Shown here: one piece after another, positions 1 through 5,810 of the stretch
Position numbering within the stretch: position 1 is the stretch's first letter
Layout of the letters: each line of letters starts with the position of its first letter
Source of the DNA: Chloroflexota bacterium
GTDB lineage: Bacteria > Chloroflexota > Limnocylindria > P2-11E
DNA length: 10,121 nt
Direction: 5' to 3'
Assembly (NCBI GenBank): GCA_013695575.1
Contig: JACDAF010000023.1
Coordinates: 1 to 10,121, forward strand
Notes under the pieces: generated by a model
Databases searched by the model: none
Seen by the model: the letters and a program-made list of their open reading frames with translations, nothing else
Told to the model about the DNA's origin: nothing
Position numbers and translations under genes: made by a program

Positions 1-195
1 CAGCTCGCCCGCCCGTTCCCCCTCTCGCTCATCCGCGACTACGGGGTGATCCACGTCGAGACCGCCGGCGAGATGAGCGACGAGAAGATCTCCGCCGGCC
101 TGCGGGACCTCCGGATGACGAGAGCGAGCGCGTTCTACCGCCTGTTCACCGACGCCATGACGCCGGAGGCGGTCACCGGGCGCTCCCGGATCTGA
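1..195 (+). CDS. C-terminal fragment of an unrecognised protein (5' end outside window)
   Basis: Frame 1 is open from the first base to a TGA at 193-195 and gives 64 residues. The reading starts QLARPFPLSLIRDYG and ends EAVTGRSRI. Codons are G/C-rich in third position, as in the neighbouring genes, which supports real coding. The fragment is mixed helix-like and charged, with no membrane segment, Cys cluster or catalytic motif that I recognise, so I assign no function. It runs in the same direction as the toxin-antitoxin operon that follows, but 86 bases with a recognisable promoter separate them, so they are probably separate transcription units. Confidence 0.6.
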   Translation, partial: QLARPFPLSLIRDYGVIHVETAGEMSDEKISAGLRDLRMTRASAFYRLFTDAMTPEAVTGRSRI

Positions 196-245
196 CGTCC
201 GATGTGAAAACCGGGATGCGACGTGGCATGCCGCGAGCGTGGGAC

Positions 246-274
246 TTGACGGGAGCGCACTGACCCAACAGAAT
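246..274 (+). promoter_or_regulatory. Sigma70-type promoter of the RES-Xre operon
   Basis: TTGACG at 246-251 matches the -35 consensus at five of six positions. After exactly 17 bases, CAGAAT at 269-274 matches the -10 consensus at four of six. Transcription would start about seven bases later, at 281-282, which is the first base of the antitoxin GTG codon. No Shine-Dalgarno sequence precedes that codon, so the mRNA would be leaderless or nearly so. The site is predicted from sequence only; the spacing and its fit to the start codon make it convincing. Confidence 0.6.
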
Positions 275-283
275 CTGTTGGGT
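263..283. promoter_or_regulatory. Perfect 21-bp palindrome, probable antitoxin operator
   Basis: The arms ACCCAACAGA (263-272) and TCTGTTGGGT (274-283) are perfect reverse complements around a single central A at 273. The palindrome covers the predicted -10 box (269-274) and the first two bases of the GTG start of the antitoxin gene. Xre/MbcA/ParS antitoxins are known to repress their own operon by binding inverted repeats in the promoter with a helix-turn-helix domain. A protein bound here would block RNA polymerase directly. That this antitoxin binds it is an inference. Confidence 0.7.
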
Positions 284-683
284 GACGATCAGGGCTGCCG
301 CAGCCGCGATTCGCAAGCCACTCGCACCGGGCGCACGGACCAGGGCCGCCGTTCCGCCCGAAGTCCGTCGCCGTCTCAGCTGGCTCGTCTCCGTCCTCGG
401 GAACAACCAGGTCGCGGAGCTCCTCGGCGTGAGCCGGTCCCAGCCATCCCGCTGGCGCACGGGAAAGGAAGGGCTCGCGGCGGAGAACCGGCGCGCGGTC
501 CTGGATCTCGACTATGTCGTGGCGCGCCTGCATGAGACGTGGGTTCCCGAGGTCGCGGCGATGTGGCTGCGAGGTTCGAACGCACACCTCGGAGGCGCGG
601 TCCCGCTCGAGGTCCTGCGCCAGCGTGGGGCCGCCGATGTCATCCGCGCCATCGACGCCGAAGACCAGGGTGCCTACGCGTGA
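282..683 (+). CDS. Xre/MbcA/ParS-family antitoxin (DUF2384 type)
   Basis: A 133-residue protein starting at GTG 282. It fits the antitoxin half of RES-Xre systems. The N-terminus (about 1-25) is Ala/Arg-rich. A helix-turn-helix lies at about 41-62, with NQVAELLGVSRSQPSRWRTG as the DNA-binding core. The C-terminal 65 residues, with the LDLDYVVARL segment, a W near 87 and 95, and a GAVPLEVLRQRG stretch, match the layout of the Xre-MbcA-ParS toxin-binding domain. In known complexes the C-terminal part of the antitoxin covers the NAD-binding pocket of the RES toxin. The toxin gene follows after 13 bases. The start is favoured because it sits at the predicted transcription start and no other start codon leaves the HTH intact with a better ribosome site. 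Family call is firm; binding to the palindrome at 263-283 is inferred. Confidence 0.88.
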   Translation: MTIRAAAAAIRKPLAPGARTRAAVPPEVRRRLSWLVSVLGNNQVAELLGVSRSQPSRWRTGKEGLAAENRRAVLDLDYVVARLHETWVPEVAAMWLRGSNAHLGGAVPLEVLRQRGAADVIRAIDAEDQGAYA

Positions 684-694
684 TCACGCCTAGG
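673..694. repeat. Interrupted palindrome at the antitoxin/toxin junction
   Basis: GCGTGATCACGC (678-689) is a perfect 12-bp palindrome containing the antitoxin TGA stop. Beyond one C/C mismatch (677 and 690) the symmetry continues with CCTA (673-676) and TAGG (691-694). It ends two bases before the TTG start of the toxin. In RNA it could fold into a short hairpin next to the toxin start; in DNA it could be a protein site. It shares no sequence with the operator at 263-283. Symmetry is seen directly; function is unknown. Confidence 0.45.
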
Positions 695-696
695 GC

Positions 697-1251
697 TTGA
701 GGCTCTATCGCGTCTGTCCGTTCCGCGCCGACGCGACCGCAGAGCAGCCCGGACATCCGCTCTTCGTGCCGCACCCGAAAGGCGCTGGCCGGATCGACTC
801 CCCCGCGAGCTACTCCGTCCTCTACCTGTCCAGCGCGCCGGGGGGTGCGGTCGCGGAGGCATTCGGCAGCCTCCCGCGGTGGACGGCCGCGATGTTCGAC
901 ACTCCCTCATTGGTACGCGGGAGTCGCGCGCTCGCGACATACGACCTGGCTGATCCTTCGGGCGTGCTCGACCTCGATGACCCTGATGCGCTGAAGCGGC
1001 TTGGGCTGCGCCCCTCTGACATCGTGACTCGCGACCGCCTCGTGACGCAGCGGTGGGCTCTCGCGGCGTATCGGGAGCACCGCTGGATAGGCGTTCGCTG
1101 GTGGTCGTATTACGACCCCAGGTGGCACTCCTACGGCCTCTGGGACATCAGCAGCCTGCGGCTGACGGGGACAGAGATCCTTGGGCTCGGCCACGCGGCG
1201 ATCGTGGAGGCCGCGGGCGTGCTCGGACGGCCTCTCGAGGACCGGCGCTGA
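697..1251 (+). CDS. RES-domain toxin (NAD+-targeting)
   Basis: A 184-residue protein that fits the RES family, named after conserved Arg, Glu and Ser residues. Visible here are R32 in GRIDSP, Y43 in VLYLS, E54 in AVAEAFG and S137 in WWSYYDP. This order and spacing is that of the active-site set of characterised RES toxins. Family members (MbcT, ParT, Res) either degrade NAD+ or ADP-ribosylate a target protein, and stop growth when freed from the antitoxin. The start is TTG 697: an in-frame TAG at 691-693 rules out a longer form, and the protein begins LYRVC as RES domains usually do. No convincing Shine-Dalgarno is present, so translation is probably coupled to the antitoxin stop 13 bases upstream. 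It converges on cdd with a 24-base gap. Whether it uses NAD+ hydrolysis or ADP-ribosylation cannot be read from the sequence. Confidence 0.88.
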   Translation: MRLYRVCPFRADATAEQPGHPLFVPHPKGAGRIDSPASYSVLYLSSAPGGAVAEAFGSLPRWTAAMFDTPSLVRGSRALATYDLADPSGVLDLDDPDALKRLGLRPSDIVTRDRLVTQRWALAAYREHRWIGVRWWSYYDPRWHSYGLWDISSLRLTGTEILGLGHAAIVEAAGVLGRPLEDRR

Positions 1252-1275
1252 AACGCCCGGCTGGGACCGGCGGCG

Positions 1276-1683
1276 CTACTCCCGCTTGAGGACGAAGGCG
1301 TCGGGCAGCAGCTCGCGCAGCGTGGTCGTCGCTCGCAGCCCACCGGTCGTCGCCAGGATCACGCGCATCCCGGGCGCGAACTCATGCAGCACCTGGCGGC
1401 AGGCACCGCACGGGGAGGGCAGCACAAGGTCGTCGATGACGATCGCGATCGCGTCGTAGTCCGCGATCTCCCCAGCAGCCACCGCGGTGAAGACGGCGCA
1501 CCGCTCCGCGCACACGGTCAGCCCATAAGATCCGTTCTCGACGTTCGCTGCGGAGTGGATCCGATTGCGTCGGGTGCGGATCGCCGCGCCGACCTTGTAC
1601 CCCGAATACGGCGCGTAGGCGCGCTGCCGTGCGAGAGAGGCGACCTTGACGAGCTGCTCGTCCCCGGGACCGAGCTCGCTCAC
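1276..1683 (-). CDS. cdd: Cytidine deaminase
   Basis: A 135-residue protein, the normal length of the homotetrameric enzyme. It deaminates cytidine and deoxycytidine to uridine and deoxyuridine in cytoplasmic pyrimidine salvage. The zinc site is complete: C58-A-E60, where E60 is the catalytic proton shuttle, and P91-C92-G-A-C95-R-Q. The NVEN substrate-binding motif (47-50) and the N-terminal YAPYSGYKVGAA stretch are also present. Start is GTG 1683; a purine-rich AGAGATCGAG lies upstream as a weak ribosome site. It is 22 bases downstream of the CNNM/CorC gene stop on the same strand, so it is probably the last gene of the glmU operon. Its TAG stop faces the RES toxin stop across 24 bases with no strong terminator hairpin. 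Confidence 0.95.
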   Translation of the reverse strand: MSELGPGDEQLVKVASLARQRAYAPYSGYKVGAAIRTRRNRIHSAANVENGSYGLTVCAERCAVFTAVAAGEIADYDAIAIVIDDLVLPSPCGACRQVLHEFAPGMRVILATTGGLRATTTLRELLPDAFVLKRE

Positions 1684-1705
1684 GGGCTCGATCTCTGGCC
1701 GGTCC

Positions 1706-3031
1706 TCACTTCAGGGCCTCGTGCGCCGGGGTCGCCGCCTCGCGAATGACGCGGACGCGGCGGATCCGCCGGCCCTCGACCGTCTCGACGACGAACCGCA
1801 CACCCGCGCGCTCGACGTCCTCACCGGCCTTGGGGAACCGGCCGAGCTCGTGGACGATGAACCCGCCGACCGTGTCGTAGTCGACGGAGGGCCCGAGCTC
1901 GTTGAGCGAAAAGGTCTCGCGGATGTCGTCGAACGGCGCGCGGCCGTCGACCAGTGCCTCGCGCTCGGAGATCGGCAGCATCAGCTCCTGCTCCACGTCG
2001 TACTCATCGCGGATCTCGCCGACGATCTCCTCGACGAGGTCCTCGATGGTGACGAGTCCGGCCGTTCCACCGTACTCGTCGACGACGATGGCCATGTGGG
2101 TCTTCTGGCTCTGCATCTCGCGCAGCAGCTCGTCCACCTTCTTGGTCTCGGGCACGAAGTGGGCGGGCCGGAGGTGCTCGCGCAGGGCCGCCGGGAGCTC
2201 GCCGCGCGCGATGCGCCGGAACACGTCCTTCACATAGAGGACGCCGATGATCTGGTCGGCGGAGCCGTCGTACACGGGGATGCGCGAATGGCCTGCCGCG
2301 ACGACGCGTTGCAGGAGGACCTCGGGCGGCGTGGTGCTGTCGAGCCCGACGATATCCGTCCGCGGCACCATCACCTCGTGGACCCGCTTGTCGCCCAGGT
2401 CGAAGATCGAGCGGATCATGTCGCGCTCGGTCTCCTCGAGCACGCCCTGCTCCTCGCCCGTCTCCACGAGGGCCTTGATCTCCTCCTCGCTGACGAGCGT
2501 GCCGGCCTCCGGATTCGCGCCGAAGGGTCGTGTCACCGTGCGCGTGAGCAGGAAGAGCACCGCGACGAGTGGTCGGGTGAGCCAGGTGACGAGCTGGATC
2601 GGCCAGACCAGCACGAGCAGCATCGGCTGGGCGTACCGCGCGCCGAGCGCGCGAGGGACGAAGATACCGAAGAGCACCGCGACGAGCGAGAGGGCCGCGA
2701 CCGTCACGACGGCGGCGGAGACATCGCCAAGCGCCGCGTCGATCCCGAAGGCATCGAGGTACTCCGAGAGGCGCGGCGCGACGCCCGCGGCGGCGAGACC
2801 CGCGAAGGCGAAGATGACGAAGAACTCCATGACCTGGATCGCGGCGAGGTAGCTCACCGACCGCTCGCCCATGGCTCCCGCGCTGCGGCCCCGACGCCCA
2901 CGGCGGGCGAGCTCCGAGATGAGCTGCGGCCGGCGGATCGCGTGGATCGCCGCCTCGGACGCGGACAGCACCGCCAGCAAGAGGACCAGCGCCAGCTCCC
3001 CCAGCACGAGCTGGACCGCGATGGGATCCAT
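1706..3031 (-). CDS. CNNM/CBS/CorC-domain membrane protein (HlyC/CorC family)
   Basis: A 441-residue protein with the complete family architecture. The N-terminal DUF21/CNNM membrane domain has hydrophobic segments at about 7-28, 60-84, 104-128 and 136-164. A cytoplasmic linker with SEEEIKALVETGEEQGVL (181-198) follows. A CBS pair lies at about 213-335 (VPRTDIVGL, GHSRIPVYDG, VVDEYGGTAGLVTIEDLVEEI), then a CorC/HlyC C-terminal domain (about 350-430, including DYDTVGGFI). Family members are Mg2+ transporters or exporters regulated by nucleotide binding to the CBS pair; the old name hemolysin is misleading. ATG 3031 shares its A with the TGA stop of glmU, so the two are translationally coupled. 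The exact ion and direction of transport cannot be judged from sequence, and no gene symbol is safe. Confidence 0.93.
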   Translation of the reverse strand: MDPIAVQLVLGELALVLLLAVLSASEAAIHAIRRPQLISELARRGRRGRSAGAMGERSVSYLAAIQVMEFFVIFAFAGLAAAGVAPRLSEYLDAFGIDAALGDVSAAVVTVAALSLVAVLFGIFVPRALGARYAQPMLLVLVWPIQLVTWLTRPLVAVLFLLTRTVTRPFGANPEAGTLVSEEEIKALVETGEEQGVLEETERDMIRSIFDLGDKRVHEVMVPRTDIVGLDSTTPPEVLLQRVVAAGHSRIPVYDGSADQIIGVLYVKDVFRRIARGELPAALREHLRPAHFVPETKKVDELLREMQSQKTHMAIVVDEYGGTAGLVTIEDLVEEIVGEIRDEYDVEQELMLPISEREALVDGRAPFDDIRETFSLNELGPSVDYDTVGGFIVHELGRFPKAGEDVERAGVRFVVETVEGRRIRRVRVIREAATPAHEALK

Positions 3032-4392
3032 CAGTCCGGCGGCTTGCGCAGGTACTTCCTGATCGATCGCGCGGGCATGCCGACCGCGAGCATGCCGTCG
3101 GCGACGTCCTTCGTGACGACCGACCCCGCGCCGGTCGCCGCGCCTTTGCCGACCTTCACCGGAGCCCGCAGCAGCGTGTCCGACCCGATGAAGGCATCGT
3201 CGCCGATCTCGGTGCGGTGCTTGCGAGCGCCGTCGTAGTTGAGGGTGATCGTGCCGGCACCGATGTTCACGCGCTCCCCGACATCCGCGTCACCGACGTA
3301 GCTGAAGTGATGCATCTTGGTCTTCGCGCGAAGGCGCGCGTTCTTCACCTCGCCGAAGTTCCCCATCTCGACGCCGCGCTCGAGATACGCGCCCGTTCGC
3401 AGATGCGAGAACGGTCCGATCCGCACGTCGTCCTCGAGCGTGGACCCCTCGATCACGGACGCCTCGACGCGGCAGCGCTCGCCGACGCGGCTGTCGCGCA
3501 CGATCGAGTACGGGCCCACGACACTGTCGGCCCCGATGCTCGTTTCGCCTTCGAGCACGCAGCCGCGCGCGATCACCGCGTCCGCCGCGATGCGGACGCC
3601 GGCGTCGACCGATGTCGAGTCAGGATCGAGAAAGGTGACCCCCGCGAGCATGTGCCGCTCGCGCACGCGGCGGCGCAACACCGCGTCGGCAGCAGCGAGG
3701 TCGACGCGTGTGTTCACGCCCATACCCTCGGTCGGGTCGTCCGCGCGGTGCGCCGCCACGCGCTCGCCGTCGGCGATCGCGATCGCGGCGAGATCGGTGA
3801 GGAAGATCTCGCCCGTCTCGTTCTCGCGTAGACGGGGCGCGGCCGTGCGCAGCCACGCGAGGTCCATGGCGTAGGCACCGAGGTTCGACTCGGGCAGCAG
3901 GCGCTCTTCCGGGGAGGCGCTGCGCACTTCGACGATCCGCCGGACGTCGCCCGCTTCGTCCCGCACGATGCGCCCGTAGGAGTTGTCGGTGCCGACCTGG
4001 GCCGTGAGCAGGACGAGGACCGCACCCCGCTCCAGGAGCAGCTCGCGCATCCGCTCGAGCGTCTCGGCGCGCAGCACCGGCGTGTCGCCGTACACCACGA
4101 AGGCCACACCGTCGCGCGAGTCGGTCGCCGCGAGCGCCACCCGGACGGCGTCTCCCGTGCCCCGCGGGGGCTCCTGGAGGGCCACCGTGGCATCAGCTGG
4201 GACCACCGCGCGCGCAGGCTCGCTCTCGCGTGAGAGCACGACGACCGGGTGGGCGCCAACGGCGGCGCAGAGGTCAAGGACGTGCGAGAGGAGTGGCCGC
4301 CCGGCCGCCTGGTGCAGGACCTTGCAGGTCTTCGAGCGCATGCGCGTCCCCAGGCCCGCGGCCAGGACGAACGCCAGCGCCGTATGGCTCAA
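3031..4392 (-). CDS. glmU: Bifunctional UDP-GlcNAc pyrophosphorylase / GlcN-1-P acetyltransferase
   Basis: A 453-residue protein from TTG 4392 (E. coli GlmU has 456). It makes UDP-GlcNAc for peptidoglycan: the C-terminal half acetylates GlcN-1-P with acetyl-CoA and the N-terminal half transfers UMP from UTP. The uridyltransferase domain shows LAAGLGTRM (10-18), KVLH (24-27), GTGDA (78-82), the metal Asp in YGDTP (D103), E155, N170 and GVNTR (225-229). The left-handed beta-helix from about 250 carries hexapeptide repeats and the acetyltransferase residues R332, K350, H362 and N385 (numbering from the TTG), each aligning with the E. coli set. The frame stays open upstream only because it reads through the tRNA, so the TTG is chosen: it places the first conserved motif seven residues in, as in other GlmU, although the ribosome site (GGTGG) is close. 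First gene of the glmU-CorC-cdd operon. Confidence 0.97.
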   Translation of the reverse strand: MSHTALAFVLAAGLGTRMRSKTCKVLHQAAGRPLLSHVLDLCAAVGAHPVVVLSRESEPARAVVPADATVALQEPPRGTGDAVRVALAATDSRDGVAFVVYGDTPVLRAETLERMRELLLERGAVLVLLTAQVGTDNSYGRIVRDEAGDVRRIVEVRSASPEERLLPESNLGAYAMDLAWLRTAAPRLRENETGEIFLTDLAAIAIADGERVAAHRADDPTEGMGVNTRVDLAAADAVLRRRVRERHMLAGVTFLDPDSTSVDAGVRIAADAVIARGCVLEGETSIGADSVVGPYSIVRDSRVGERCRVEASVIEGSTLEDDVRIGPFSHLRTGAYLERGVEMGNFGEVKNARLRAKTKMHHFSYVGDADVGERVNIGAGTITLNYDGARKHRTEIGDDAFIGSDTLLRAPVKVGKGAATGAGSVVTKDVADGMLAVGMPARSIRKYLRKPPD

Positions 4393-4501
4393 GAGCCACC
4401 CATGGTAGTGGGAGTGCGAGGAGCGGCTTTGCCGCGACGAGCCGTCCCCGGCCCCCACGAGCACCGCAGCCGGAGGCGGCGGAGCGAGTAGGGGTAGAAG
4501 G

Positions 4502-4524
4502 CCAGCAGGCCGACGGCCTGCTGG
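4502..4524 (-). terminator. 10-bp-stem hairpin at the tRNA-Gln 3' end
   Basis: CCAGCAGGCC (4502-4511) and GGCCTGCTGG (4515-4524) form a perfect 10-bp stem with a 3-base loop. On the minus strand it begins inside the 3' acceptor strand and discriminator of tRNA-Gln (4521-4524) and is followed by pyrimidine-rich CCTTCTACCCC instead of a clear U tract. It may be an attenuator or terminator between the tRNA and glmU, or a processing signal for the tRNA 3' end. The remaining leader (4393-4501) contains only a small GCGGC/GCCGC hairpin (4423-4435); I see no other gene or riboswitch there. Confidence 0.4.
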
Positions 4525-4591
4525 GGCGGAAGGACTCGAACCTTCGGTCGGGGATTCAAAGTCCCCTGCCTTACCACTTGGCCACGCCCCA
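4521..4591 (-). tRNA. tRNA-Gln (anticodon UUG)
   Basis: The minus strand folds into a full cloverleaf. The acceptor TGGGGCG/CGCCCCA has the weak U1-A72 pair typical of glutamine tRNAs and a G73 discriminator. The D arm is GCC/GGC. The anticodon stem GGGGA/TCCCC carries the loop CTTTGAA, giving anticodon TTG (reads CAA). The variable loop is four bases, and the T arm is GAAGG-TTCGAGT-CCTTC. The length is 71 bases and CCA is not encoded (CAG follows), so it must be added by the CCA enzyme. A TAGAGT at 4609-4604 on the minus strand is a possible -10 box, but I find no good -35 partner. The tRNA lies 128 bases upstream of the glmU start on the same strand. Confidence 0.96.
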
Positions 4592-4646
4592 ATGCGTTGG
4601 GAAACTCTACGGTTTCGGCCCTCGCGCACGTCGCGACGAGCCCCTT

Positions 4647-4668
4647 TGACAGCAACGTGACAGCAACG
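4647..4668. repeat. Tandem 11-bp direct repeat, candidate integrase arm sites
   Basis: TGACAGCAACG occurs twice head to tail with no spacer (4647-4657 and 4658-4668). It lies between the tRNA-Gln 5' end (4591) and the integrase stop (4681). Short direct repeats beside an integrase gene are typical of arm-type binding sites in attP regions of tyrosine recombinases with an N-terminal arm-binding domain. A shorter repeat, CCGAACGA, follows at 4669-4676 and 4684-4691. Repeats are seen directly; their role is inferred from location. Confidence 0.5.
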
Positions 4669-4680
4669 CCGAACGAGATT

Positions 4681-5810
4681 TCACCGAACGACCCCGAGAA
4701 CGGCGTCCAGCTCGTCAGCAGCGCCGCGCTGCATCGTCGGCGTGACGTGCGAGTAGAGGTCGAGCGTGACGGCGATCGTCGAGTGGCCGAGCATCTCGCT
4801 CGCGATCTTCGGGTGGACGCCCCGCCCGAGGAGCAGGCTCGCGGCCGTGTGCCGGAGGTCATGGAAGCGGATCCGCGGCAGGCTGGCCCGTTGGAGCGCC
4901 GCCTGGAAGGTGTGCGTCACGCGCGTCCCGCGCATCGGCCGCCCTTCGCTGTTCGTGAATGCGAGATCGAGGTCCGTCCAGGCGTCCCCGGCGAAGATGC
5001 GCTCCTCAAGCTGCCGCGTGCGATGCCGGCGGAGCGCCGCGACCGCTGCCTGAGTGAGCGCGATCTGGCGCCGTGACCGCGACGTCTTCGGCGGCTGGAA
5101 GTCATAGCCGCCGCCCCTGCCGCGGTGTAGTGCCTGCTGGACGCTCGCCGTACGGCCATCGAGATCGACATCGATCCATCGCGGCCCGAGGAGCTCCCCC
5201 TGACGCATCCCGGTCGTGAGCGCAAGCGTGTAGAGCGCCTCGTGGCGCGTCCCGGCGACCGACTGAGGAACGCCCGCACCTGCTCAGGCGAGAGCGTCGT
5301 CATCTCGTGACGGGCGATCCGCGGCGCCTGGACGAGCGAGGCGACGTTCCGGGCGACGTGCCGCCACCGTGCGGCCCGCTCCAGCGCACGGTGCAGGACC
5401 GCGTGCAGCTGGTGGACGCTCGCGGGGGCGGATCCAGCGGCGAGCCGCTCGGCGTAGAGGCGCTGGAGGTGTTCGGGACCGAGGCGCACGAGCGGGACAC
5501 GTCCGATGTAGGGGACGGCGTGGAGGCGGACGAGTGACTCGTATCGGCGCCACGTGCTCGGACGGAGCGTCGATCGTGCGCCGTCGAGCCATGTCCCGAG
5601 AAATGTCCCTGCGGTCCGCCGCTCGTCGGGCAACGGGAGCCCCGCCCCTACGTCCGCGCGCGCCGCGTCGAGGCGTCGCTGTACCTCGCGCCGGGTCTGG
5701 CCGTAGTACGCGCGCCGCTTCCCGTTCGCTTCGATCAGGGCGCCGACCCACCGGCCATCCTTCCGCTTGTAGGTCGTTCCTTCACCGTCACCGCGCCTAC
5801 CTCTTCTCAT
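4681..5810 (-). pseudogene. Tyrosine recombinase (phage-type integrase) with a -1 frameshift
   Basis: Reading from ATG 5810 gives an arm-binding N-terminus (GTTYKRKDGRWVGAL, about 11-25), a SAM-like core-binding domain (about 69-160) and the start of the catalytic domain (LSPEQVRAFLS), then nonsense. The matching continuation is in the -1 frame from base 5259 (VAGTRHEALYTLALTTGMRQGELLG when joined). It runs to TGA 4681 and carries the full catalytic set: R in TGMRQGE, K in PPKTSRS, HDLR, LGHST and Y in LDLYSHV. One base seems lost near 5260; the repaired protein would be about 376 residues, normal for the family. ATG 5810 has AGGGGGAAGCG upstream as ribosome site and overlaps the stop of the preceding gene (ATGA). 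The break could be true decay or a sequencing error; no slippery heptamer suggests programmed shifting. Confidence 0.85.

Noticed and set aside
1244..1275. Terminator between the convergent RES toxin and cdd genes
   Set aside because: Only 4-bp stems (GGCG/CGCC and CCGG/CCGG) can form and no T tract follows on either strand.
1646..3238. A 530-codon + strand open frame opposite the CorC-family gene and the end of glmU
   Set aside because: The minus strand has clear CNNM, CBS and CorC motifs. The + frame is rich in Asp/Arg/His/Leu without recognisable domains, as expected for the antisense of GC-rich coding DNA.
4388..4402. Four-codon leader ORF (MGGS) whose TGA overlaps the TTG start of glmU
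   Set aside because: It lacks a ribosome site and is too short to distinguish from chance.
4393..4629. N-terminal extension of glmU up to an ATG at 4629
   Set aside because: It would translate through the complete tRNA-Gln gene. GlmU length and motif positions fit the TTG at 4392.
5257..5264. Programmed -1 ribosomal frameshifting in the integrase
   Set aside because: The site reads AGTCGGTCG; there is no X-XXY-YYZ slippery heptamer, and I noted no pseudoknot or strong stem after it. Decay or sequencing error is simpler.
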